NCBI GenBank assembly: GCA_002189035.1
Contig: NEEC01000004.1
Span: 3,720,001-3,784,000, forward strand
DNA from: Utricularia gibba
Taxonomy: Eukaryota > Streptophyta > Magnoliopsida > Lamiales > Lentibulariaceae
Reading direction: 5' to 3'
DNA: 64,000 nucleotides
The notes beneath the pieces were generated by a model that was not told the DNA's origin, did no database searches, and saw only the letters and a list, made by a program, of their open reading frames with translations. The translations under genes and the position numbers were made by a program. Within the stretch, counting starts at the first letter, position 1, and each line of letters starts with the position of its first letter. Shown in pieces: positions 1 through 14,243 of this stretch.

Positions 1-156
1 AAATAGAATTGCAATGGCCTACATTTGGATTCTCTGAAGAATCCTACTTATTGTGCATTCAGCGTATCAATGGCGAGTGTCTACGAGTTGTGTGATTCTA
101 GGTCGAATGGATCCTATTCGTGGTTATGCCTCTCAAACGCCTACGTTGACATATAG

Positions 157-1357
157 GACAAGCTTCCGCAGCATCCCCTAGGGCTTGTTGTTAACAAATT
201 GGACGGCTCTTCTTTTGGTATGGTCCGTTTAAGATACATACAATTATGTACGATGTGACGCTATGGTATTATGGTGACATTTTTGTGTGAAGGGATTGAG
301 GTGGCGACGACGGCAACGATTTCGGAGGTTAAAAGGGCTGTTGAATCGGCGTTTAGCCATTTGCCTCAAAAAGGATCAGAAAAGGTTTCATGGTAATCTC
401 CTCCGTACTTGTGTTTGAAAATCATGCAATTTGCTTTTTTAAATTGATGGTTTCTTTTGTATTTTACTTCTTGAGAACAGGGACCATGTTTGGTCACAGT
501 TTTGTCTGTGTTTCGAGGGGCAGAAATTACTATCTGAAGGTGATTGTATCAGCATGTTTGGCATCCGGGATGGGGATCAGGTGATCATATCATCCAAGCA
601 TAGGAGACCTTGTTCTTTTTTGTTTCATTTTAACGTTGGAAATTCATATTCTTCTGCTTCTTCAGCTGCAGTTTATTCGCCACACCTCGAATTCTGGTGT
701 TTCAACGAAGATAGAAAGAGAGACGGAGGACATTGATTCAGATTTTGAACATTTCACGTGAGTTGTTAAGCTCTCATTTCAGGGATATTCCGTTCTAGCA
801 TCTAATGTTCTCTTTAGAAGATGTTAATTGCCAATCTTATCACTCCATGATGCCAGCATAACTGAATTACATCTATAATATTCCTTCTATAGCCTGTGTC
901 TCTTGTGGGTTGAAAGACTTAAAATTGGGTGGGAATGCTTTGAAGAATGGAGTTTAGTCAGCATGTTCTTGGACTTTTTATATTTTAGTTGACCACTGTG
1001 GTCTTGCCACCTTGTGCAACTGTGGCTACATTAAATATTTTGATGAGTGCATGGTTCATGTGTTTTTATGAAAATGGATCAAAATAAAAGATGATCCCAA
1101 CTCACTTTTGCAGCAAAGGAGACAGGGCTGAATTCGAAATGGATAATCGAGCCAATGATGAAGCAGAATCAGACAAAGACACGGTCTCATGTTGTGCATT
1201 CAAGTTGAACAATTTGTTGATAGGGCGTTCCCATAAAGGGGGATCAGTAGAAAGGAGGAATACTTCACCAAAAAGTCCCCACAGAAAGAGTTGGAGGAAC
1301 ACTCCCAGATTTTCAGGAAGCAGCAAGTTCCAGAGAATGATCTGTAAAGAAGATTGA
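157..1357 (+). CDS. Ubiquitin-fold protein, U11/U12 snRNP 25 kDa-like (5' end uncertain)
   Basis: Five exons join in one frame: 157-217, 293-392, 481-580, 666-757 and 1114-1357, all with GT-AG introns. The spliced product reads KLDGSSFGIEVATTATISE, then an SW-DHVWSQFCLCFEGQKLL block, then FGIRDGDQLQFIRH. This is the ubiquitin-like fold found in the U11/U12-25K protein of the minor spliceosome and its plant relatives. The C-terminal tail (about 80 residues) is basic, Ser/Arg-rich and looks disordered. A stop lies in frame just upstream of 157, so that position is read as a splice acceptor; the first coding exon lies further upstream, perhaps outside the window. Family membership is fairly clear. 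Whether it is the true U11/U12-25K protein or the related plant paralogue group is not settled. Confidence 0.72.
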
Positions 1358-2449
1358 GTAAACTACCCCTTGAACGATTCAATCACCTGCTCTCTCGGTA
1401 AATATTACTGTCCCCCACACACTTGTCTGCGGGCATGTCAACACGAGAAAAAGTATTATCATTTGGGAAAGAAAGTGAAAAGCAAAATGATCATTGGAGT
1501 TTGTACAGGTTGACTCGGCTCGACCATCCCTTCACACATTTTTCATAAATACTTCCTTTTTTGTTATTGGATTTTTTTTTCGAAAAAAAGTTAAAAACTG
1601 AATGATGAGATGCCACCATTGAAACTGTATCAGAATCAGATTTAATATTTTTTTAGTATTTATATACATTATGTGTTATTATAAATAAAAAATACTCATA
1701 CGTTATAATTCAAATAAGTTTATGATAGAAAAAAAAATTAAATAAAAATAATGCACAACTAAAGTCTGTTACAAAGTATGTATTCTAATATAGTAATGAG
1801 TAAAGTAGATAAAAAGTATGAATTCGAAGATAGTTTAGGCTTCAGCTTATATATGAGCTTGGGTAGAAAAATATTTCTATTGAAGAACACTATCTTACAC
1901 TTATTTAATTTGATATTTGTAATACAAAAAAAATTAATGATTGAAAAAATGGACCGTTGGATTGCATTTTTTTCCCATGCTCTGATTTGTAGGTTGTTGA
2001 GGCCCATGTCATCTCCAAGAACAAACAATCTAGTTTTCTCACAATTAGGAAAATTAAGAATTCCAAGAAATTTCGTCTCTTTCCTTCAGCTTCAAAATCT
2101 TTATTTTGATTTCGTCTCTTGAATTATTCTAATCTATTTACTTCATGGATAAAAAAATCTTAACTCTAACAAAAAAAATAATTTTGAAAAGATTTCAAAA
2201 TATATCAATTGTTAATTATCAATAATATAAATATTACAAAAATACAGCTTGAGTCACCTGCTAATGGGTTCGACTTGTTAATTAATCCACGGCATATTTT
2301 CTTTAATAATTGGAATATTTTAATTACATAAAAAAGGAAGAGCGAGGGGATGGACTAGGTTCTTTGCTTCCTTTGGTTGGTCAATTCGTTTCTCTGCGAC
2401 CCAATCGGAAGTCCGATTCTCCCCATTTTCATGTCTTCCACGTTTCCCG
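1358..2449. other. Spacer and leader of the next gene
   Basis: AT-rich DNA with poly-T and poly-A runs follows the stop at 1357. Small open frames at 1759-2122 on both strands are AT-driven and resemble no family I know. The last 120 bases before 2450 are richer in C and G and probably form the leader of the PII1-like gene. Confidence 0.5.
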
Positions 2450-4925
2450 ATGCAGGCGGCGCTCCAATCTCCGTCTTCAACTATGGCGCTTTCTCTTTCC
2501 TTTTCTTCCGCGGCTTCTTTTCAACCTTTCCCCGTACGATTCCTTTCTGATTACTCTTGATTTCTCTGTTCTGTTGTTATGCTTTGCGTGCATTGTTTAT
2601 CTCGTACTTTGACGAGTTTCAACTCCTTGACGTAGGCGTGGTTCTGAGATAATAGAGGCGACCTGAATTTCTTAAATGATTGAGTTTGTTGCTTTGAAAT
2701 GTTGTGCGCAGCTAAGTTGTTGCAGTACTGAGCGGAAATTACTGTCTCTGAGGCCGCGTGGAAAGAAGCATCGTTGTCTGTGTATAAATAGCTTGAGAGT
2801 TAGTGATAATGGGGCTATCGAGCCAGCGAGGAGGCATCTGGAGAGGTTGTTTGCGCAAACGCAAAAGCTTGAGGAGCGGATTAGGAGAGATCCTCGCTCA
2901 CCGGACGCTGTGGAGCTGATTGTGAATCTTGATGAGCTTGAATCGGATCTTCATGCTGCGTTTTCAGCATTAAAGCAGAAGGAAGAGGATCTACAGGATG
3001 CGGAGAAGAGGATGAGATTGGAATACGATGAGATCAGTCGTGTTCGGAGAGATTTGGAGCGACGAGAGGAAGAAATGGTGTCATCTTCTAGGGAGCAGAA
3101 GAAACTGGAAGAGGAGTTGAGACGGGCGAATGAGGATTTGGCTTCTCAAGCGGCTGAGATTAGTGATCTTAAACTTGAATTGAGCAAGAGGGGTGAGGAG
3201 ATTTCAGCTTCTCAATTAGCACTTTTGGATAAACAAGAGGAGATTGTGAAAATGAAGCTTGAGTTGGGTAGAAAGAACGAAGAAGCAGTTAAAGCTGAAG
3301 CAGAGCTTAGTTCCAGGGCTAGACTTCTGGATGAAGCTAATAAGGTTGTAAACAGGCAAGAAGCTGAGCTTGAACAGCTTAAAACCGTACTTCAAAAGAA
3401 AGAGGAGGAACTACAGCGTTCAATCTGCTTACAGAAAACCGAATCCAAGAAGTTAGATGCTGCTGAAGAGAGTTTGAGGAAGCAGACAGCCAACTGGCTG
3501 ATGGTACAAACAGAATTGAAGACGCTACGCAGTGAAAGCTCAAAGAATGCTGAGCAAGCAAGGAAGAATTCAGAAGAGTTTCAAAGGGTAAGCAAACTTC
3601 TCGCAGACATGAGATCAGAGTTAGTTTCATCTCAGAAGGAATTGGCATCCGCCAGAAAGAAGTTGGAAGGTCAAAATCAGCTGTTAGAAGAGCAGCTAAA
3701 GGAACTTTCAGATCAAAAGAGCAGCGTTATGTCTTATATGATGAATCTCAGAGATGCCTTGCTAGAAGTGGAGACTGAGAGAGAGAAACTAAATGCTGCT
3801 GAAGTTCAAAATAGGGTACTGGAAAACAAACTACACATTGAAAAAGAGCTTGTGTGTGGTTTGCAAAAGGAATTAGACGAGGAAAGAATGTCTCTGAATC
3901 GTGCAACTAAGAGAACTTTTGAACTCCAGGTAGAGATCGAGAAGAAGAGTGCGATCTTTGAGGAGAAGCAGATGCTTCTCAAGTCGAAGGAAACAGAGTT
4001 GCTGGAAGCAAGGCTGGAGATTGAGCGGTTGAAGTCTGGGCAATCTTCTCTTCGACTTATGCTGCAGGAGAAAGACTTGGAGCTCGCAAATGCGAATGCC
4101 ATAGTGGGAAAACTAAATAAAGAGATCATGGAGCTAAAAGAGATACTTTCCAAGACAGAAAATGAGCTCATCCAAGCTCTATCGACACTGAAAGTGCAAA
4201 ACGAACATTTTCAAACAATGCAGCATCAGATCAGCAGTACAAAAATGAAATTTGCAGAAGCTGAGACGGTAGTATGCAAGATAATAGATCTCACAAGAGA
4301 CGTGCTTTTATCAATCAATGATTCTGGTCCCCAAGCAGATGATCATACTATTGGCCATTTCCAGTCTCTACTGCAAAACTCTTCAGCAGAAGAGTTCAGG
4401 CAGCATAAAATGGAGCTGGAATCAGAACTTGAGTTCACCAAAGAAGCCCTTAAATCAAAGGAGTTTGAAGCTATGGAGACCAAAAAGCATCTCAACATGA
4501 AAGAAGATGAGTTGAAGACGATAAGGCAGGATTTGCATGCCAAGGAAGAGGAAATAACAAGGATGAAAGATGAATTAGTACACGATAAACATGATCGTGA
4601 GCGCCTCCTTGCCTTGTATCAGCAAAAGATTGGTGAGAAGAGCCTCGGAGAAATTACAACTGAGAAGCTCCAACTCGAAGCAGCTATGCTGGAGGCCGAA
4701 GCCGCCACAAGCGCACTGCAGAAGATAACAGAGATGAGCCGCATGCTCGCTGTCAAAGCTGGTTCCAAGGCAGAGACACATCATGCTGCCGACTTCTTCC
4801 CGGAGTTGGTTATCGAGGAAGGCCCCGAACAAGTCACCACGGAGATTTCACGGCTCCTGAGGCTGACGGAGCAGCTTCTTGCGGAGAGTGGAACCAGTGG
4901 CTCCATGAAGGTAGACAACGTATAG
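2450..4925 (+). CDS. PII1: PII1/MRC-like chloroplast coiled-coil protein (starch granule initiation)
   Basis: Exon 1 (2450-2533) and exon 2 (2712-4925) join in phase to give about 765 residues. The N-terminus is rich in Ser, Ala and Phe with few acidic residues, like a plastid transit peptide; an alternative in-frame ATG lies at 2483. From about residue 70 to the C-terminus the protein is almost unbroken heptad-type coiled coil (Glu, Lys, Leu, Arg). The block containing ERLFAQTQKLEERIRRDP and the closing ISRLLRLTEQLLAE match Arabidopsis At4g32190 (PII1, also called MRC), which binds starch synthase 4 and helps start starch granules in the stroma. The alternative ATG at 2431 is out of phase with exon 2. 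The neighbour at 5745-7922 resembles At4g32250, a nearby Arabidopsis locus, which supports orthology. The frame is intact. Confidence 0.85.
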
Positions 4926-5744
4926 AGGTGTTGACAGAGGGGCGTGCCTGCTGCAGTGATGGGGAAGATGATGAAGTTCAGAATCTGTATTTAGCGAATT
5001 CCGATGGTAAACAACCTGAAATGCTGCAACATAACCCAAGACGAGAGAGTCATTCTGAGGACGCCACCCAGCAGTGCCTCCCGATCTTGAAATGTGCAGC
5101 ATATCCATCTAATCTCAGTACAGCGACAAGTGCTGAGCCTACCTAATGTTGTGTATAACCTACTACTAATCTTTCATATTTCCTTAAAAAAATATCCATC
5201 CTCACTCCTAAGAAAAGTTAAATCTTCTTTAATGTTTAATGTATATATGTTAAAGTATAATCTGTTAATCAATTTAGTTTTTACAAATCAATGAATTTCA
5301 ATAAATTAAAAGAATTATAAATATCTTAAAAAATAAAAAATATATATGAACTTGATTATACCCAAAATTTAATTTTATAAGATAGCAACAATTAGGCTTT
5401 TTTTATTGAATTGTACTAAATATTAGATTTATTTCATAGCAATTTGACTTCTCCGAGTTGTTAGGAGTAAAAAAAAATGAATTTAAAATTAATATTCAAT
5501 TTAAGAAGAATAAAATTTTATGTAAATTAATTCATCTTACGACTTTTTAGTTTTATTTTTTAGGGACCAAAATTTTTTGAGTTCTTTTTATAGTTCTTTT
5601 TTTCCCTCTCAACGGCTCATTTGAGTTGTTTTGGAAGAGTAGGGAGCGGGCAATACGGTAACCCGACATACAAATCATCATTTTGTATTTACACAGCGTT
5701 GCTTAAACACACGGTTCCACGTACACTGAACATCCACTTAACCG
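4926..5744. other. 3' untranslated and convergent spacer
   Basis: Shared tail-to-tail spacer between the PII1-like (+) and KOC1-like (-) genes. The first 220 bases are GC-moderate and probably 3' UTR. From about 5150 the sequence turns AT-rich with several AATAAA-like words. No gene was seen. Confidence 0.5.
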
Positions 5745-7922
5745 TCACCCGAAAATGTTGGTAATATTTGGGGGACGCCACACAGCAACAGCACCGCCAC
5801 TGGGAGAGATGTGCGCAACATCTTGGACCTTGGTATTAGCCTTGGGACCCCTTCTGCCTCTCCCGATCAACTTGATCACCGCAAACAGACCCAGGGCGGC
5901 GAGCAGGGGTCTGATGCCCCAGTGGAAATCCTCAAGATGCTGGTACTTGTTCAGAATGCTGGGGCAAGTGCTGAAGGACACAGGCTCCACTTCAGCTGGA
6001 TCGCCAAAGAAGATGCTGTCGTGGCCAAGTGCTGGTATTCCGGGGAACTTCACCACCAGGCATCCATTGGGTAGAACTTGGTGTATTCTACCTGTCGCCC
6101 ACTCTCCGCCTCTTTTCCGGGGCCACTCGAACAGGGGACTGAAAACGGTTGGCTTCAGTTTCACAAACTGTCCCACGGAGTATGGTTTTGCCATGTGGAA
6201 CTCAGTGTGGTCTCCTCTTCTAAGAGTCTCCAGGCCTATGCATGCCACACTTACAGCTCCATCACGGTCGATGGAGTGAATGATCCCCACAGGTGAATGT
6301 TTTTTTTCGTCGTTCTTGAGACGAACCCAGTCTCCTGCAGCCAGCCCGTTTGTGATTCGCTCTAGTGTGGATGCATTTACTCTTACAGGGTCATGTACCC
6401 CCAGAACCCTCACCAGAACAAAATCAGTGTCGTGTTCAAAACCAACCACAGTTCCCTCAGGTATATCCAAATGGTCAACATCACCGGGATTTTGGGATTT
6501 CCTGGATCGAACCGTATCACCAACTTGCAAAGGGTCCTTGGCGAGGAGCCACTCCCGGTGACCAGCAATCTCCCTGATCATTTTACTTCCAATTCCAGTC
6601 CAGATATCCTTGGGAAATTCATTCTGTGAGCTGCTGGCAAAGCAAAACTCAGAAAAAAAAAAAACAAAGCGTACAACAGGGAAAAAAATGAAGCAGAAGC
6701 CAAGCTTTCAAGCACATGGTACAAGCCAAATGCAACCAGGGAAAAAAAAATTTCATTCACATTTGTATTTTTTCTTTAAGCACAAGTTGAATACCTCTGA
6801 AAAGCATGTAGAATATCTTCCATCAAAGGTCGATTCCTTAGGTCATACTCAAAGCAGCCAATGATAACATTCTCAACAGCTGGAGGGAGCCCACCTGGGA
6901 TGTGAGGCTTTTCTCCCTTCAACACAACCAGTTTGTGAATTTCTTCAATACTTTTGCCTCTCCAAGGTTGTATTCCAGTTAACATCTCCAGTATACTGCA
7001 GGCGAATCCCCAAGAATCAGTCTCAACAGATAATGGGCCTCTCACTTCTGGCTGCCATTGCTCTGGAGCCATGTAGTTAGGAGTACCAAAGTGCCTAATT
7101 ATGTCTGGACTGGAAATGGGAGTTCCTAATAACATAAATGGAATGCCAAAATCCCCAATGACTGCTTCGTCGTCACTAGTTAGAAGAAAGTTAGATGGCT
7201 TAAGATTGAGAATAAGAATCTCCTTTGCATGTAGATCTATTATTCCTTGTGCAAGAGATATGCCATATCTGCGCAACAGAATAAAAAGTTAGAAAGAGAA
7301 AACCTTGAAAAACTCTTTAGTATAACTCCACCACAAAACCAGGAATGGATCACCTTAATACATCACTCGGTGAAAGCTTCCCCCCTGTCAAACGGGCAAT
7401 TTTATCTCCAAGTGAACCCTCATAAAATTTCATAACAATGCACACCTACAAGTTCAAAATGAAAAGAGCTCTCAGAAGTTTCGTTCTTATTCTTATACTG
7501 GAAAACAAACAAAAACATTATGATCAGATATCATAAAGGCTCAAGGCAACACTAACCTTTTTACTGATGACTGAAAGTCCATGAAGCCAACACACCTTTT
7601 CTAAACCTCTACATTTGTCAACTACCTTATCCAGCTTATCTAAAACATCTCTGACGGCATCTTCATTAATAGGATGCAAAATTTTTATAGCAACTTCATG
7701 ATACTCGTCATAATCTTTTGATGCAGAATGATGGGTTGCAAGCCACATATCACCAAAAGGGCCTCTTCCAATTCGATGTCTGAGCTTGATCGTTGAAGGA
7801 TCGATCCAAAGGCTGATCTGATTTGATGATGCAATGAATGCATCACCATCAGCAGAGTCCCCATCAACAAGGACATAATCAAACGAAGAGGCAGGCCTAC
7901 TGGAAACACCCTGTCCAGCCAT
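5745..7922 (-). CDS. KOC1: KOC1-like protein kinase of the chloroplast outer envelope
   Basis: Four coding exons on the minus strand: 7922-7557, 7445-7354, 7268-6795 and 6630-5745, giving about 605 residues. An N-terminal kinase domain shows the Gly-rich loop GRGPFGDMW, the VAIK lysine, DFG and GTPNYMAPEQW. The catalytic loop reads LNLKPSN, so the usual HRD aspartate is Asn. A C-terminal half of repeated beta-rich segments (GDTVRSRK, GLAAGDWVRLK, YSVGQFVKLKP) resembles the MIB/HERC2-like repeats of KEG-type kinases. A hydrophobic span at about residues 549-567 follows YQHLEDFHWG, as in Arabidopsis KOC1 (At4g32250), a kinase anchored in the chloroplast outer membrane that acts on the TOC import receptors. 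The start was chosen because an acceptor at 7927-7928 lies just upstream; a 5' UTR intron of about 280 bases (7927-8205) is likely. The frame is intact. Confidence 0.85.
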
Positions 7923-8420
7923 TTCCCTAAAAATCTCAATGTACACTCATCAATTGAATAAATGTGCAAAGGATAGTGAATAAACACTGAGCTACTAAGC
8001 CCAGATAACCTGGTCTCAGTGGATTAGTCCTTCAAACACAGGGGAGAGATATACTGTTAACAATTTCACAGATCAATTGCAAGACGATTGATACGTATGG
8101 TGAGATCATAAAAAGAAGAAAACTTTTTTTTTTTCAAATAAACACAAATCGGAAAATAACACATGATGTGCTTCCGCAAATCAGCAAAAACCTTATAAAG
8201 GGTACCTGGATTGAGTCCGGAAACAGTGTATAACAAATTAAGAATCAGTGATTTCGACGAATTATAGACTATCGGTGGGAAGAATGAGAGGAATGGAGAT
8301 GCGTGGCACTGCTGCTGTGAGTTGTATGTCACCGTGGGGAGGGAGAAGAATGCAACGGAGGACGAAAACTTTGTGTGGTGCGTGTTGAGTTCGTGGCGTG
8401 AGCCGCCATGTTTGTTGTCG
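7923..8420 (-). promoter_or_regulatory. 5' UTR, leader intron and proximal promoter of the KOC1-like gene
   Basis: On the minus strand a donor reading CCAG|GTACC ends a leader exon at 8206, and an acceptor TTTAG|GGAAATG begins the coding exon at 7926. Upstream (8207-8420) the sequence is GC-richer than its surroundings. Placement of the intron is inferred from splice consensus only. Confidence 0.45.
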
Positions 8421-9067
8421 AGAAATCTTCTGCCAAAAACTTGTATTTATCTAAAAATGTGGTGAAGGATTTTTTAAAACTAATATAAAATTTGGAAAAC
8501 AAAAGAAAGAAAGAAAGAAATAATAATAAATAAAATAGTGTCATTAAGTTTGGAAAATGTTCTTTCTACCCACTGAGTTTAGGAATTTAGGAGATAACAT
8601 AAAACATTGGAACATAAAAAACTTCCGAAACACCAAACATTTTTATCGTTACTTAATATTGCAAATATCGATATTGAATTATCAATTAAAAGAGACAATA
8701 TATATAATTAAAATAGAAAACAAAATGTATTTCTTGAGGATTTTCCCATTCTAAATCACATCTATCAAAACTCAATTTTTATCAAATTCGCTGATATTTT
8801 TTATTATTAATAAAATACATGTGTTTGATTATTTTCTTGTTAAAATACTTGTTCTTTTTCCATTTTTTTATATGAATATGTTGTTATTAAAATATTTTTA
8901 ATTTTTTTAAAATTGAAAACAAGTTTGAAACATTTACAATTTATTTTTTTATATTTAATCCATACAAATTCAGAAAATTTCACCAAATATTATAATTACA
9001 TATTTCATATATGATAACTAATTTCGTATTATTTATACTCGTACTTTTTATGATTTTATTAGGTCAA
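8421..9067. other. AT-rich spacer
   Basis: Very AT-rich DNA with GAAA-type repeats near 8500-8530 and long A/T runs. No gene, RNA or clear repeat was seen. Confidence 0.5.
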
Positions 9068-9075
9068 TTTTGCAA

Positions 9076-9680
9076 TAGAGATGGACACGAATCTGACTCA
9101 TACGAATTCGAACTGAGTCAAATAAGTAAAAGGCGTGCAAGTGGACTTGTCAAGTTTAACCTACCACCAGTTGATACTTGACTCAGCTTATGTACGAGTC
9201 ATTAAACAATAGAAGTAAAATCAATTAATGAAATAAAAATACTTGATAAAACAAAAGAAAAATTATACACAATATATATTTATGCAAATATCCTAGCAAA
9301 GTTGATTTGTGATTGTTCGAAAGTCTAAGAAGCTTCTTCAACATCACCAACATATTCATCATCTATTTCATGGACATGAAGGTTCGACGATTCAATCATC
9401 TACAAAGATTATACATAAACAAAAATATAAAAAATTGAGATAAAAAGTTACAAGTGGTGAAAAATAATAAAATGAAAGAAAAAATCGAATTGATAAAAAT
9501 AAAAATAATGAATCATTACATTGATCCAAAATATTTTTTATTATAAAAATTGAATTGATTTGATGAGTAGACTCATACTCATGAACGTAGATTCGACTTA
9601 TACTCATTTTCACATGAGTCAACCCGCTACAAGTTAACTCGTTGGGTTGATGAGTTGATGCGTACTTGTGCCCACCACTA
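9076..9680. mobile_element. Non-autonomous hAT-like element (605 bp)
   Basis: The left end TAGAGATGGACAC and the right end GTGCCCACCACTA are imperfect terminal inverted repeats of the TAGxGxTGGxCAC type usual for hAT transposons. They are flanked by 8-base direct repeats, ttttgcaa (9068-9075) and ttttgcat (9681-9688), identical at 7 of 8 positions. An 8-bp target duplication is diagnostic of hAT. No transposase frame lies inside, so it would depend on an autonomous partner. Confidence 0.75.
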
Positions 9681-9688
9681 TTTTGCAT

Positions 9689-10594
9689 CTCTTTTATTTT
9701 GATTTTTCTATATTTTTAAATGAATTTTATATCTATTATGATACTTTGATACTTTTTTGAGGAAAGAGTATTTTATAATTTTTGATGCAAAAGTTTGACA
9801 AAGAATTTCCTTAGGAAATGCTTCCCTAAAAGTAAGTTTGGAGAATTTAAATATATTCCTTGAAAAGCATAATGTGTAAAACTTTTGAAAAAGTTTTTTT
9901 ATTATGTAATTTCAAAAGTATTTTCAATTATGTTTTGAAAAAAATGACTTTTACTTATACAAAAGTAAAAGTAAACTATACAAATTTTATAGAACAATTC
10001 TTTAAATTCATTTCATGTCGTTTTTCCATCAATTTTGTATATTAGAGTCAAACATGTGTGTGTAGTTATTTAAAATTAAAGATTTACAATGAAATGTTAC
10101 TTGTGCAAGTTATGTATATATGATTGTTTTATCATATTCTTTAACATTTAACTTGAGATTTAATTTTATTTTTTTTCAATGTTTTATTTACCAATGCATA
10201 AGTAATACAGTAAAACTTTTCAAAATTATGGCACCCGTTTAAGTTGATTGGTTTTAGGCTATAGTTGTTCCTTCAAAAAATGAATGATTTAAAAATTAGG
10301 TAAAATGTATGCGAAAAAATATTTATTTTTAATATTAATTTATTTATTTTAATGCATAAAAATATATGACTAAATTTGTAAATGATTCAGAAAATATTAA
10401 CATTAGAATTCGATGAGTACTCACAAATGTACTTGGGCAATTCTGTGTTGGCCCAATAAATTTCGTACCACGACGAAAGCGTTACCTGCCTTTTTTTTTG
10501 GGACTTGCGATCTGGATAAACTGGATTTCACGAAGCCCTAATTTCACCTTTCTTGGCATTTCCTCCGCGTAGATTTGACTTCATTTTTCCGATT
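9689..10594. other. AT-rich spacer and RH20 promoter region
   Basis: AT-rich up to about 10430. Near the gene there is a GGCCCAAT word at about 10450 and a GCCCTAA word (telo-box-like) at about 10540. Such motifs are frequent upstream of plant genes for the translation and RNA machinery. The rest shows no gene. Confidence 0.45.
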
Positions 10595-13332
<2,738 letters not shown>

Positions 13333-13962
13333 GCCGCACCTGGCACTGAATTTTTTCATTGATCTGCAGCAGTTGCCAGTGAGCCACAAAGATACTCACA
13401 CAACACCATTAGCACATTTCATAAATGTGCATGGATCAAGTCAAGTTGGCAGTATGTGCAACTCCTCACCCAATATATCCTCCTAATGATCACGAACCAG
13501 GAGTTCCAAGTTCATCAATCCTAGGCGTGTTACCAACGCAGTCGGGTTGTCTAATGTAATCTGGCATGTCACCCTTCGTTTTTCTTGCTTGGTTTTTTAT
13601 TTCATGTGTCACTGAAAATGATTTCTAGGTATTGTATGCTACTTTGCTTGCTTACTTTGATGTGTGCGAGTAATGTCTTCTGACTAATTATTTGTTGTAT
13701 TTCTGATTTGAAGTTCAGGATTTTTGCAACAAAATAGTGGAACAGATGATGAAATACCAACCAAACATTTTTCCAAATTTGTTCCCAAAAAAATAGACCT
13801 CTTCTAGTTTTTGAAAAAGCTAGTCAAAATGGTGGAACAGATGATTATCTCAATGCAAAAAAGAATCTTTTGAAATGTTGTTGGGCCAATACTTGAATCG
13901 AGGCCCTTCCCAAGAATTGTGATTCGTCTCCTGAAATTTGTGTTATTAGTAGTGTCGCACGA
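13333..13962. other. RH20 3' UTR and spacer
   Basis: The first 200-300 bases after the helicase stop are GC-moderate and probably 3' UTR, followed by AT-richer DNA up to the U5 promoter. No other gene was seen. Confidence 0.5.
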
Positions 13963-13973
13963 ATCCCACATCG
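13963..13973 (+). promoter_or_regulatory. Upstream sequence element (USE) of a plant snRNA gene
   Basis: ATCCCACATCG matches the plant snRNA USE consensus RTCCCACATCG exactly. About 32 bases separate it from the TATA box. In plants that longer spacing marks RNA polymerase II snRNA genes (U1, U2, U4, U5), whereas polymerase III genes (U3, U6) have about 23-24. Confidence 0.9.
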
Positions 13974-14004
13974 GAAGCACTAACATCATGGGAAAGTCCA
14001 TCAT

Positions 14005-14012
14005 CTATAAAA
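14005..14012 (+). promoter_or_regulatory. TATA box of the U5 gene
   Basis: CTATAAAA lies about 30 bases upstream of the expected 5' end of the U5 RNA, correctly placed behind the USE. Confidence 0.85.
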
Positions 14013-14036
14013 TGGGGAAAAACTTCGGAAGACAAT

Positions 14037-14160
14037 CAAGCAGCCGCGAGATAAGCACAGAGCGAACTATTCTTTCGCCTTTTACTAAAGAATACCGTGT
14101 GCTTGTCTCACTACGCGGCATACTCTTATTTTTGGAAGGTTCTCGGTCACGAGGACTCAA
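14037..14160 (+). ncRNA. U5: U5 spliceosomal snRNA gene
   Basis: The universally conserved U5 loop I, CGCCTTTTACTAAAG, lies at 14076-14090. It tops a long stem-loop: GCCGCG near 14043 pairs with CGCGGC near 14113, and AGATAAGCACA pairs with TGTGCTTGTCT. An Sm site ATTTTTGG follows at 14128-14135, then a short 3' stem (CTCG/CGAG) around a GTCA loop. Promoter elements lie upstream and a 3' box downstream. Loop I aligns the exon ends in the U4/U6.U5 tri-snRNP. The exact ends are estimates: the start is placed about 30 bases after the TATA box and the end just before the 3' box. With all signals present the gene is probably active. Confidence 0.92.
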
Positions 14161-14174
14161 CAAATCTAGTTCAA
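14161..14174 (+). terminator. 3' box (U-snRNA 3' end signal)
   Basis: CA, five bases, then AGTTCAA (14168-14174) fits the plant snRNA 3' box CA-N(0-10)-AGTNNAA, which directs 3' end formation of polymerase II snRNAs. It sits just after the terminal stem-loop. Confidence 0.85.
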
Positions 14175-14243
14175 CTGTTTATTGTTAAAACGGATTATTT
14201 CATTCAAGTTGACATGTTCAATGTGACGGAGAAAGCGCAAAAT

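Noticed and set aside
4926-5294. Frames just after the PII1-like stop
   Set aside because: Most likely 3' UTR; the coiled-coil protein already ends with its expected C-terminus.
5755-6629. Several plus-strand frames over the KOC1-like last exon
   Set aside because: Antisense shadows; the minus strand carries the conserved protein.
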